Positions 18,801 to 25,945 of a DNA stretch of 64,000 bases are shown here, in pieces. The notes beneath the pieces were generated by a model, which saw only the letters and a list, made by a program, of their open reading frames with translations, was not told where the DNA came from and ran no database searches. The DNA is from Flavobacteriales bacterium (GTDB lineage Bacteria; Bacteroidota; Bacteroidia; NS11-12g; UBA9320): contig JACJZU010000003.1 of the NCBI GenBank assembly GCA_020635435.1, forward strand, positions 481,304 to 545,303, given 5' to 3'. Position 1 is the first letter of the stretch. The number at the start of each line of letters is the position of its first letter. The position numbers were made by a program, and so were the translations under genes.

Positions 18801-19083
18801 GAACCAGCGATTGAACGGAGATCCGCTTCGTTCGCGCTATGAAGGAGCACAGGCGCCTACGATCCGCGGTCGAGTGGAAGATGTCACTTACAGTTTGTGG
18901 TCGACCACCGCTGCCCCCACGGCATCGCATAAAAAAGCCTATGCGATCGTCAGAGCTCAGATCGAGGATCTGCTCCAAGATCTCCAAAAAATAGATTCTG
19001 AGTTGAACAAGCTGAACGGGAAACTCGATACTTACCAAACGCCTTATACACCGGGTCGGGTTCCGGTGTTCAGGGAGAAATAA
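15829..19083 (+). CDS. Secreted VPS10/sortilin-like BNR-repeat protein
   Basis: Exported 1084-aa protein (signal peptide about residues 1-22, ending NGFAQ). It contains about ten Asp-box/BNR repeats of the S/T-x-D-x-G-x-x-W/F type through residues 80-720: SEDGGKSW, TQDGGTTW, TLNGGRSW, SDDRGASW, STDGGVTF, TEDRGNSW, TNDGGKTW, SEDGGKTW and TINGGAEW. These form one or two ten-bladed propellers like those of sortilin/VPS10 and xyloglucanase-type proteins. The remaining ~350 residues hold a beta domain (DEEGNIVRKIKRDINKG, DLRYDAFGP) and a helical C-terminal region. Such proteins are frequent in Bacteroidota and are called glycosyl hydrolases from the repeat alone; I see no basis for a catalytic claim. 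No T9SS tail is visible. Confidence 0.85.
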   Translation: MRLASILILIIICTSAQNGFAQKRSTEKPDSVKNISLSGLKFRGIGPAITGGRIVDIAVDPQNPYTYFVASGHGSLWKTENSGTTFFPAFDGQSAFAIGAVEIDPQNPKIVWVGTGEHNNQSNVIYGDGVYRSEDGGKSWKNMGLKHSEHIGGIAIHPKNSNIVYVAAYGSTRIPNADRGVYKTQDGGTTWEKVLFVSEHTGCFEIHMDPEDPEILYASMHQRMRKDYTVLRGGPETAIYRTLNGGRSWEKIMKGISAANKGRIGMCISPADPFVLYACVESNEGGGVFRSDDRGASWSKQSSYTTSYPFYMQKLVAHPTDVHTIYAMDVRTQVSTDGGVTFKDLGEKLKHVDNHALWIDPADPRHMISGCDGGVYETWDEAKNWQFKANLPITEIYKISTDNAEPFYNVYIGTQDNLSLVGPSGTINSSGITNSDWTFTKPGDGFESQADWSDHHIVYAQSQFGHLVRYDKRSGERLVIQPEHEEDSAYRFDWDAPLLLSKHDPKRLYFAAQVLFKTEDRGNSWKVISPDLSRGVPQKMHRVAGKSWSIDDMISKGSQANISSIAESPLNERVLYVGTADGLIHYTNDGGKTWQRSKQPEGVTEGTRVHHIIASSHNEKVAYATCQALNSGNYAPMVYKSEDGGKTWRSIVGNLPVRGSTYCIAEDPVKADLLFVGTQFGLYMTINGGAEWIRFMNGLPTTTVMDMEIQKRENDLVVSTFGRGVYILDDYSPLRSITEQSIQDSFRLFPLADAHMFVQAHPFGYPGTGFQGAAYYSAPNPESGAVITYYVKCGHKSLKDLRKEREKEILDKNGDLDYPAYGILKAESEEQPPYLLFTISDEEGNIVRKIKRDINKGVQRFTWDLRYDAFGPFVSKNDDDHKGQGYMVVPGTYTVRVLKIHGNRVIQMPGEQKVRCLPLNNSTLPRPSSDSLTIFNKKIAELLRVIQGTEAYRKHLEDDLAFIEKAVLFTNTVPMETGAEVEDLKRRLKDLNQRLNGDPLRSRYEGAQAPTIRGRVEDVTYSLWSTTAAPTASHKKAYAIVRAQIEDLLQDLQKIDSELNKLNGKLDTYQTPYTPGRVPVFREK

Positions 19084-19099
19084 AGGTTGCAATTGGTGC

Positions 19100-19666
19100 T
19101 CAGGGTTTACCCAGATCCAGTGGCCCGCCACTCCCTTTGCAGCCGTTGGCATCCGTGATCTCCACCAGAAAAGGTCCGCCAGAGACTTTGCTAAGATTGG
19201 GTTTTGAAGAAGTAAAACCGTTAGGACCTGTCCACTGGTATGTGAAAGGTTTGGTCCCGCCATGCACTAATAGCTCAGCTGCATTCACAGCACCATCGGG
19301 CTCATCAGCGTATAAACGAAAAAAGACCTGTATTGGCTCTGATTCGGCTATGACTACCGTGCATGTCCCCTCATTCTCGCCTTGACTTACCGCAATGGTA
19401 TAAGTACCTTTACCTAATTTGGACAATTCGTTCTCCACACCCGCTTCTTGAGTTTCGCCTTTCCACGTATACAAATAGGCTGCTTCAGATTCTCCACCGA
19501 TTACTGTGATCAATGCCTTTCCATTCGATTCGCCAGGGCACGCGAGTCGGGTTTGCCTAACGCTGCATTTGATCGGATCTGTTGAAGATGAGGCAAGAAC
19601 GAAAACGGAATTGAAATAGAACAGACCGGTCAAGATCGCGGATAAGGTCGTAGATTTCAGCTTCAT
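19100..19666 (-). CDS. Small secreted SprB-repeat protein
   Basis: Secreted protein of about 188 aa: signal peptide (MKLKSTTLSAILTGLFYF to VLASSS) followed by two SprB-like repeats. Repeat one covers about residues 25-105 (CPGESNGKALITVIGG, YLYTWKG, LGKGTYTIAVSQGENEGTC); repeat two about 110-175 (GAVNAAELLVHGGTKPFTYQW, GPFLVEITDANGC). SprB repeats occur in gliding adhesins, where they are present in many copies; here only two remain and no T9SS tail is seen. The start is set at 19666, directly before the signal peptide. The broken gene at 31722-32887 has the same architecture and a similar SVSQG strand, so the two are probably paralogues. Confidence 0.78.
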   Translation of the reverse strand: MKLKSTTLSAILTGLFYFNSVFVLASSSTDPIKCSVRQTRLACPGESNGKALITVIGGESEAAYLYTWKGETQEAGVENELSKLGKGTYTIAVSQGENEGTCTVVIAESEPIQVFFRLYADEPDGAVNAAELLVHGGTKPFTYQWTGPNGFTSSKPNLSKVSGGPFLVEITDANGCKGSGGPLDLGKP

Positions 19667-19761
19667 AAGTTTCGAAATTAGGTCATTCACCTGCACAATA
19701 CCTCACTTAGGAAATGCTAATTTTTTCCATAGGCTCAACCGGATCCAAAGTCAAAGTTATT

Positions 19762-20610
19762 TCAACGCTCGCCGACGCGTATCACTTTTTTACTCTCCTT
19801 TCCCTTCACAAATTGCGAATCTTCAGCCCACCAAACAATGGAACCGGTTGGGCAACGGTCGATAGCTTCCGGTTTTTGTGGCCCTTTGCCATATTCTATA
19901 ACCGGCAGATTATTCTTCATCTCAATGAGCTGGGGCGCATCCATTGCGCACTTACCACAAGCGGTACATCCCACTTCACATTCTTCCAGAACAGCTTCAC
20001 CCTTCTCCAAATTCTTACAAGCAACCCATAATCGATTACTCAAGGGTTGAAGGGAGAAGAGATCCTTGGGGCAAACATCGACGCAATCGCCACAGGCCGT
20101 GCATTTCGAAGCGTCTACCAAGGGAATCCCGAAACGGTCCATGGATATGGCATCGAAGTCGCAGACCCTCTCACAATCCCCGAAACCTAAACAACCCCAA
20201 AAACAACTTTTACCTCCACCCGAAACCAGAGCAGCAGCCTGACAAGTTTCAAGGCCCCAATAATTTGCTTTTTTGGTTGCCACATTCTTACCACCTGCAC
20301 ACGCCAGTCGAGCCACTTTTTTTTCCTCATTGCCCAGTCCTACTCCAAGATATTGAGCTATCGACATTCTTCCCTCCTCGCTGCTCACGGTACATTTTCC
20401 CGGAAGCACTTCGCCTCCAACCAGCGCTTCGGCAAAGGGCCTGCATCCCGGATACCCGCAAGCTCCGCAATTGGCCTGCGGCAATAGTTCATTTACCTTA
20501 TCTATCCTCGGATCTTCGTAAACATAGAGAAATCTGTTGGCTATAAAGATCAGGAATGCCAGCAATAAGGTCAATCCCCCAAGGAAGGAAAGTGCAATGA
20601 GAATATTCAT
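19762..20610 (-). CDS. rnfB: Ion-translocating ferredoxin:NAD+ oxidoreductase subunit B
   Basis: Iron-sulfur subunit of the membrane Rnf complex that takes electrons from ferredoxin. The 282-aa product has an N-terminal membrane anchor (residues 3-25), the Rnf-specific four-cysteine cluster (NCGACGYPGCRPFAEA to LPGKC), then ferredoxin-type motifs CFWGCLGFGDCERVC, CTACGDCVDVCP and CTACGKC, ending with RCPTGSIVWW. The start codon directly abuts the FNR-like gene's stop codon (20611), so translation is probably coupled. It is the last gene of the rnf operon; two genes not belonging to the core complex separate it from rnfA. No clear terminator lies in the 95 bp before the SprB-repeat gene. Confidence 0.95.
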   Translation of the reverse strand: MNILIALSFLGGLTLLLAFLIFIANRFLYVYEDPRIDKVNELLPQANCGACGYPGCRPFAEALVGGEVLPGKCTVSSEEGRMSIAQYLGVGLGNEEKKVARLACAGGKNVATKKANYWGLETCQAAALVSGGGKSCFWGCLGFGDCERVCDFDAISMDRFGIPLVDASKCTACGDCVDVCPKDLFSLQPLSNRLWVACKNLEKGEAVLEECEVGCTACGKCAMDAPQLIEMKNNLPVIEYGKGPQKPEAIDRCPTGSIVWWAEDSQFVKGKESKKVIRVGER

Positions 20611-21468
20611 TTAGTACACAACCTCAGCCCATTTATTACCCGCGATCAATTCCGCTTTCCGGGATTCCCATTTTTCCTCAGAGCCCAGGATCTTGCTAAA
20701 AGCTTTGTTGAGTTGCAATTTTATTGGTGCGTATCCGGCCACGTATACATAGGTTGCCGAACTTCGGAGCATATCGCGGATCTCTTCAGTTTGCTCTTCA
20801 AGTTTTGCATCCAGGGAAATCGGATCAGCCCAATGGGGTCTGGGACTCAGTGCACTGAATGCCTCGAAGGTTCCCCGATCGTAATACTGGGTGAGATCCC
20901 CATCTTTATCATTCAGATAAAGTGTCTCGAGTCCGTTTTTGGCACCGTGGAACAAGCGGATCTTGCCCCTCCAATTTGAGGTTTGGGCATAGATATGCTT
21001 GATAAGTGCCCTGAATGGGGCTATTCCCGTGCCCATACTTATCATCAAAAGATTGGCTTCAGGATCCTCCGGAATCCTGAAAGGGATCGAATGTGGTCCT
21101 GTGATCGTGATGGAGTCGCCCTTGGCTCGATCGCAAAGGTAATTTGAAGCAATTCCGGGATGCTTCTCCCCGGAGAATTCGTCTACCTCGAAGCACCGTT
21201 TCACGAGCATTTTCAAAACAGTTCGAGCTCCTTTTTCGAGGGGTATATCGGCAACACTGTAGAGCCTGTGGTGGTAGAGATTACCAAACTCATCTTTATG
21301 TTCAACCAGAACTCCAAAACTCTGATTCACAGAACATTTAAAACCAGGATCTGCCACTTCCAGCGAGATCTCCCTTATCTCATCCTGATCTTCAGGCGTG
21401 AATCGCTTCGTTTCCAGGATCTTCGCTTCAAAACGGGGGTTGATCTTGTATTCACTTATACTGGTCAT
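20611..21468 (-). CDS. Plant-type ferredoxin-NADP(+) reductase-like flavoprotein in rnf operon
   Basis: FAD- and NAD(P)-binding oxidoreductase of 285 aa that would pass electrons between ferredoxin and NADP(H). The FAD-binding motif RLYSVAD lies near residues 68-74, and the nucleotide-binding glycine motif ISMGTGIAPFRALIKH near 143-158, with LFHGAKN and YVAGYAPIK further on. The protein ends in AGNKWAEVVY: the aromatic C-terminal tyrosine that stacks on the flavin is a mark of the plant-type FNR fold. The usual cysteine in the VCG-type motif is replaced (VAGY). It lies between the small cysteine protein and rnfB, with 17 bp and 0 bp spacing, so it is clearly part of the operon. Preference for NADP over NAD is inferred, not proven. 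Confidence 0.85.
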   Translation of the reverse strand: MTSISEYKINPRFEAKILETKRFTPEDQDEIREISLEVADPGFKCSVNQSFGVLVEHKDEFGNLYHHRLYSVADIPLEKGARTVLKMLVKRCFEVDEFSGEKHPGIASNYLCDRAKGDSITITGPHSIPFRIPEDPEANLLMISMGTGIAPFRALIKHIYAQTSNWRGKIRLFHGAKNGLETLYLNDKDGDLTQYYDRGTFEAFSALSPRPHWADPISLDAKLEEQTEEIRDMLRSSATYVYVAGYAPIKLQLNKAFSKILGSEEKWESRKAELIAGNKWAEVVY

Positions 21469-21485
21469 AATACCAAAATTTAATT

Positions 21486-21677
21486 TTAAACATCTTTCAA
21501 ATGCACTTCACATTTGCCGGTGCAATTTCCACATCCCGAGCAATCACCGCGCTCGGACAGGGCATCTTCACTCCTCTTTATATCGGAAAATGCCTGTATC
21601 CAAAGCCTCTGTATGAGCAACCATATGGAACTCATCAAGGTGATCGAAACAAACGCTATTACCAAATTCCTGATCAT
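21486..21677 (-). CDS. Small membrane-anchored four-cysteine protein in rnf operon
   Basis: Predicted 63-aa protein I cannot assign to a named family. Residues 3-24 form one hydrophobic segment (LVIAFVSITLMSSIWLLI); residues 30-45 are polar; then cysteines at 46, 49, 52 and 56 give C-x2-C-x2-C-x3-C (DCSGCGNCTGKC), the spacing of a ferredoxin-type [4Fe-4S] half-motif. The start is taken at the ATG at 21677, 7 bp after the rnfA stop; an in-frame extension upstream would run into rnfA. The 17 bp to the FNR-like gene and the 7 bp to rnfA make it an operon member. A role as electron-carrying or assembly subunit of Rnf is an inference. FeoB-associated cysteine-rich proteins look broadly alike, but no feoB is near. 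Confidence 0.72.
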   Translation of the reverse strand: MIRNLVIAFVSITLMSSIWLLIQRLWIQAFSDIKRSEDALSERGDCSGCGNCTGKCEVHLKDV

Positions 21678-21684
21678 TGCCGTT

Positions 21685-22269
21685 TCATTGATTTCCCAAC
21701 CCCGAGAATCCCATAAATGCCAGTGACAGTATACCTGCAACGAGCAATACCAATGCAGTACCCTTTATCAGCTTTGGAACATCTGCCAGATCGAGCTGTT
21801 CCCGCAAACCGGCCATCAATACCAGGGCTAAAGTGAAACCCGTACCGGCTCCCAGGGCATAGATCACGCTTTGGATCATATCGTAATCTTTACTGGTTTG
21901 GAATAAGGCCAGACCAAGTATCGCACAGTTGGTGGTGATCAGGGGTAGAAAGATCCCAAGTGCCCTGAATAATGCAGGACTCATTTTTTTAATGAACATT
22001 TCTACCAATTGTACCGTGGAAGCTATCACGACTATATAGCTGATCAATTGCAGATAGGGTGCATTGATCCGCAAGAGGAGATAATGTATAGTATACGCAC
22101 AGATGGAGCTGATAAGCATCACGAACGTAACGGCAGCGCCCATTTTAGAAGCAGTTCCGATCTTTCCCGACACCCCAAGAAATGGGCAGATCCCCAGAAA
22201 ATACGCCAACACGAAATTGTTGATCAAACTCGCACTGATAAATATGTAGCCAAGTGAATCTGTATTCAT
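21685..22269 (-). CDS. rnfA: Rnf complex subunit A
   Basis: Integral membrane subunit (194 aa, six predicted membrane helices) of the Rnf complex, homologous to NqrE. Diagnostic segments are NNFVLAYFLGICPFLGVSG near the N terminus, ITTNCAILGLALFQ in the middle (conserved TNCA cysteine, part of the membrane-embedded iron-sulfur site) and YALGAGTGFTLALVLMAGLREQLD. Its start overlaps the rnfE stop by 4 bp (ATGA), typical of tight translational coupling. Confidence 0.96.
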   Translation of the reverse strand: MNTDSLGYIFISASLINNFVLAYFLGICPFLGVSGKIGTASKMGAAVTFVMLISSICAYTIHYLLLRINAPYLQLISYIVVIASTVQLVEMFIKKMSPALFRALGIFLPLITTNCAILGLALFQTSKDYDMIQSVIYALGAGTGFTLALVLMAGLREQLDLADVPKLIKGTALVLLVAGILSLAFMGFSGLGNQ

Positions 22270-22916
22270 GACAATTTCCGCTCTTTAGTATAATTGATCA
22301 GGATCAACCAGCCTGCCAGGGTGAAAAAGCCGCCTGCCGGAAGGATCATCACGATCCATTCCTGAAAACCCGATGGGAACAATTGCAACGAGAAAAGTGT
22401 TCCGCTGCCCAGTATCTCGCGTACGGCACCCAAACACAACAAGCCGAGCAAAAAACCTCCACCCATGCCCAATGCATCTAAAGCCGAATATTTCACCGTG
22501 TTCTTTGAAGCAAAAGCCTCTGCCCTGCTCAGTATGAGGCAATTCACTACGATCAGTGAAATAAAGGCTCCCAAACTCTTGTGCAATTCGACACTTACCG
22601 ATTGGATCAGATAATCCACAATAGTTACAAAGGAGGCTATGATGAGGATATAGGAAGCGATACGGACTTGTTTGGGAATAAAATTCCGTAATAAGGAAAC
22701 GAGCACATTCGACATGAGCAATACAAACGTGGTGGCCAATCCCATGGCCAATGCGTTTTCAGCGGTATTGGTCACAGCCAGCACCGGGCACATCCCCAAT
22801 ACCTGAACAAAAACGGGGTTATCCTTCCAAATTCCTTTCAGGAACTCATTGGTCGACGGACTGCTTTTCAATTCCTCCCAAAAGCCAAGTCTTTCTTTAT
22901 CGCTCATACTGCTCAT
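22266..22916 (-). CDS. rnfE: Rnf complex subunit E
   Basis: Integral membrane subunit (216 aa, about six helices), paralogue of RnfA and homologue of NqrD. It shows NEFLKGIWKDNPVFVQVLG and MCPVLAVTNTAENALAMG near the N terminus and VVNCLILSRAEAFA in the middle, with the conserved NC cysteine that pairs with the one in RnfA. It overlaps rnfG upstream (4 bp) and rnfA downstream (4 bp). Confidence 0.96.
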   Translation of the reverse strand: MSSMSDKERLGFWEELKSSPSTNEFLKGIWKDNPVFVQVLGMCPVLAVTNTAENALAMGLATTFVLLMSNVLVSLLRNFIPKQVRIASYILIIASFVTIVDYLIQSVSVELHKSLGAFISLIVVNCLILSRAEAFASKNTVKYSALDALGMGGGFLLGLLCLGAVREILGSGTLFSLQLFPSGFQEWIVMILPAGGFFTLAGWLILINYTKERKLS

Positions 22917-23614
22917 TCCTCTTGGTTCAAGTGCCCTACTTTACTGATGTTCATCCGGATCACCGGCAACACGGACTCTGAGCTGGTGCCGAGTATGTCG
23001 CCCACTGCTCTTGAAGAGATCGTTGCTCCGGTTATCCCCTCGATTTGCCAATCCTCCGTTTTCTTGCCGTTCTTCACGGTTTCGATCGGATGCAGTGCCT
23101 TGGAGTTTGCTGAATCCACGGCTACATCCAGTGCTCTGAAATTTTCAAGGAATGCAGGATCTTTCTCAATACGATCGCCTAAGCCGGGGGTTTCCTTAGT
23201 TTCCAATACCTGAATTCCAATGATTTTCTGGGAGCGGTGATCGTAACCATAAATGAGCCTGATGATATCTGCGTAGCCTTGACCGGAAGCTTCAATGGCA
23301 AAGCCCATCAGATCTCCACGATCATCGTAACCCGCGTGTACACGCACTCCGTCCGGCGCATCCGTTGCAGGTCGGATCTGTCCATCAGCTATCACGAAAG
23401 ATATTGTCCGCTTTATTCCGGGCAAAACCCTGAATATGGCCTTCTTCAGCGCTTCCTCCTGCTTTCGCTCAATGACCGGGCGTGTCTGTTCATAGGTTAG
23501 AACGATGAGGAAGGCACATATCAAACCGATAGCGACCATCACAAACAACATGCGCACATTCCCTTTCGAGCCGGGTTCTGGTACGCTCCTGATGTTCTGT
23601 TCATCATGTGCCAT
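22913..23614 (-). CDS. rnfG: Rnf complex subunit G (covalent FMN)
   Basis: Periplasm-facing subunit that carries a covalently bound FMN. About 233 aa from the chosen ATG at 23614; the longer reading frame to 23677 lies inside rnfD and is not family-like. One membrane segment is near the N terminus (MLFVMVAIGLICAFLIVLTY). The FMN-attachment motif is visible as EGITGATISSRAV near the C terminus, with the threonine in TGATIS as the expected site. The segment ETKETPGLGDRI is also typical. The gene overlaps rnfD by 11 bp and rnfE by 4 bp. Confidence 0.94.
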   Translation of the reverse strand: MAHDEQNIRSVPEPGSKGNVRMLFVMVAIGLICAFLIVLTYEQTRPVIERKQEEALKKAIFRVLPGIKRTISFVIADGQIRPATDAPDGVRVHAGYDDRGDLMGFAIEASGQGYADIIRLIYGYDHRSQKIIGIQVLETKETPGLGDRIEKDPAFLENFRALDVAVDSANSKALHPIETVKNGKKTEDWQIEGITGATISSRAVGDILGTSSESVLPVIRMNISKVGHLNQEE

Positions 23615-24602
23615 ATACCCTGGGTTTAATAAGTCGGTCGATCTGGGGCGAAACGGCATTCCCCAATAAAATTGCATACATCACACCTTCCGGTTGCCCT
23701 CCCCAAACACGTATAACCACAACAAGAGTTCCGATCAGGATCCCATACACCCACACCCCGATCGGGGTCATGGGTGAAGCAACCATGTCCGATGCCATGA
23801 AAACCGCGCCTAACATCAATCCACCTGAAAAGAGCATGAAAGCCGGATCCGGAAAATCTTCCCCACCAAATAACCGAAGTAACCAACTCAACAGGAACAC
23901 GGAAAGCAAAATGGAAATTGGAATGCGCCAGTTCATCATTTTCCGCACGGCGAGATAGATCCCGCAAACTGCGATTAGCAGCGAACACGTCTCACCCGCT
24001 GATCCACTCACCAGACCCAGAGCCAGTTCCTGTGCATCCGTTGATACACCGTCGAACTTGAACGCCGCGAGTGGGGTTGCCCCGGTAAAACCCGAAACCT
24101 CGGGTGTCATAAAGGGAAAAGTGAATACCGGAGCACTCACTGCAGAGAATCTATCAGGCCGAAAAGCTGCCGTCCAGGTTGTAACCGCTACAGGGAATGC
24201 GGCCTGAAGTACTACGCGTCCCACCAATGCCGGGTTGAACACATTATAACCCAATCCGCCAAAAGCAAACTTCCCGAGTGCGATCGCTACTACCCCCCCA
24301 ATAAAGGCCATCCAAATCGGAAAAAGCGGAGGCAGTGTTAATCCGAGCAACATGCCGGTGATCACAGCCGACCAATCCCCGATCGTGGTTTGTTTACGGG
24401 CACTCAGACACAAGATATGCTCCGTGATCACACATGAAATTGTAGTTGTCGTGATCACAATAAAGGCATCCAGGCCAAATGCATATACTGCAAATGCCAC
24501 CACCGGAAGCAGAGCCCAAACCACATTTCGCATGATATCCGGCGTGGATATACCTCGACGTATATGTGGTGATGTACTGATATTGAGCAACTTACTACGC
24601 AT
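23604..24602 (-). CDS. rnfD: Rnf complex subunit D (covalent FMN)
   Basis: Polytopic membrane subunit of 332 aa, homologue of NqrB, carrying a second covalent FMN. The motif FTGATPLAAFKFDG (about residues 170-185) contains the threonine used for flavin attachment. Other marks are SPHIRRGISTPDIMRNVVWALLP at the N terminus, GLGYNVFNPALVGR, and DMVASPMTPIGVWVYGILIG near the end. It overlaps the rnfC end by 8 bp. Confidence 0.96.
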   Translation of the reverse strand: MRSKLLNISTSPHIRRGISTPDIMRNVVWALLPVVAFAVYAFGLDAFIVITTTTISCVITEHILCLSARKQTTIGDWSAVITGMLLGLTLPPLFPIWMAFIGGVVAIALGKFAFGGLGYNVFNPALVGRVVLQAAFPVAVTTWTAAFRPDRFSAVSAPVFTFPFMTPEVSGFTGATPLAAFKFDGVSTDAQELALGLVSGSAGETCSLLIAVCGIYLAVRKMMNWRIPISILLSVFLLSWLLRLFGGEDFPDPAFMLFSGGLMLGAVFMASDMVASPMTPIGVWVYGILIGTLVVVIRVWGGQPEGVMYAILLGNAVSPQIDRLIKPRVYGT

Positions 24603-25938
24603 TTCCGGTCACTTTTGCCTTGCTCTTTCGCACGGCCTTTTTGGCGATGCGGAAGTACTGTACCAACGGAATATTCGACGGACAAACGAATGAACATGAA
24701 CCACACTCGAAACAATCCATGAGATTGTATGAGTTGGCCATCAGTTCGTATTGCTCATTTCTTGCCAGTTTGCCCAATTTGGATGGATTCAGGAAAATTG
24801 GGCATGCATCTACACACCAGCTGCATTTGATGCATGGAAATTCCCGGTCAACTCCCGGCTCCGAATTGGTATCAACCAATATTCCCGACGTTCCCTTCAC
24901 GATCGATATATTTGGATCGGACACAGCCACACCCATCATGGGCCCGCCCATGTACACCTGACCGATTTTATCCGGTTCACCCAGTTCCTGCAGCACAAAC
25001 TCCAGGGGAGTGCCAATTGGGATCAGGTAATTGCCCTTCTTCCGGATGCCCGGTCCGGTGATGGTAACCACGCGCTCCTGTATTCCGCGTCCGAATGGTA
25101 ATAAGCGCCCTATCTCAGCAGTGGTCGCTACATTCACAACCACAACACCCACATCAATCGGTAAACCACCTGAAGGAACTTCTACTCCCAACAAAGAAGT
25201 AATGAGCATCTTTTCGGAACCCTGCGGGTACTTTACGGGAACAACCTGAATCCGAACAGGTAGATCGCCGGGTATACTTCGCTTCAGATGTTCCGCTGCA
25301 TCCAATTTATTGCCCTCAATGCCGATAACGACGTCTAGGGCGCCAGTTGCTTTGATGAGGTAACGGATACCACGGTAAATGTCCGAAGCCTGTTCAAGCA
25401 TTACCCGATGGTCGGTAGTGAGATAGGGCTCACACTCGATCCCGTTGATGATCAATGTGCGGCATTGTTTGGCATCCGGAATCTTCAGCTTGGCATGCGT
25501 TGGGAATGCAGCTCCGCCCAAACCCACGATGCCGGCATTTTGAATGGCGGCGAGAATCTCCTCCGCAGTTGATTTTTCAGGATCCACAGGAATTCCTTCC
25601 GCAATTTCCTGTGCACTGGAATGGGACGTTTCCAAATAAATACCGTCAACCATATTCCCAGAAATGGAGGGAACCCGACCAATTCTTCGGATCTTTCCGG
25701 ATGCCGGGGCATGTACGGGAACGGAAAGATAGCCATCAGCCTCGGCAAGCAACTCCCCTCGCTCAACCTCCTGCCCTTCATGGACAACAGGCTTCGATGG
25801 GTTCCCAATATGTTGAACGAGTGGGATGATCAAGAGCGGAGCAAAGGGGAACTGCCGAATTGGTATTCCATTCGTTTCCGATTTATTCTCGGCCGGATGG
25901 ATTCCATGCCTGTATGTATTGCTTCCCCCTCTCCTCAT
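24595..25938 (-). CDS. rnfC: Rnf complex subunit C (NADH-binding)
   Basis: Peripheral 447-aa subunit expected to hold the NAD(H)/flavin site and two [4Fe-4S] clusters. It opens with the RnfC N-terminal domain (GIHPAENKSETNGIPIRQF, PLVQHIGNPSKPVVHEGQEV) and a biotinyl/lipoyl-like fold, then GLGGAAFPTHAKL (nucleotide-binding) and EPYLTTDHRVMLE. Two cluster motifs follow at the C terminus: CIKCSWCVDACPIFLNP and CFECGSCSFVCPSNIPLVQYFR. The start lies 7 bp after the nifJ stop, which ties the complex to the pyruvate-oxidising enzyme upstream. Confidence 0.96.
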   Translation of the reverse strand: MRRGGSNTYRHGIHPAENKSETNGIPIRQFPFAPLLIIPLVQHIGNPSKPVVHEGQEVERGELLAEADGYLSVPVHAPASGKIRRIGRVPSISGNMVDGIYLETSHSSAQEIAEGIPVDPEKSTAEEILAAIQNAGIVGLGGAAFPTHAKLKIPDAKQCRTLIINGIECEPYLTTDHRVMLEQASDIYRGIRYLIKATGALDVVIGIEGNKLDAAEHLKRSIPGDLPVRIQVVPVKYPQGSEKMLITSLLGVEVPSGGLPIDVGVVVVNVATTAEIGRLLPFGRGIQERVVTITGPGIRKKGNYLIPIGTPLEFVLQELGEPDKIGQVYMGGPMMGVAVSDPNISIVKGTSGILVDTNSEPGVDREFPCIKCSWCVDACPIFLNPSKLGKLARNEQYELMANSYNLMDCFECGSCSFVCPSNIPLVQYFRIAKKAVRKSKAKVTGNA

Positions 25939-25945
25939 GATCGGA

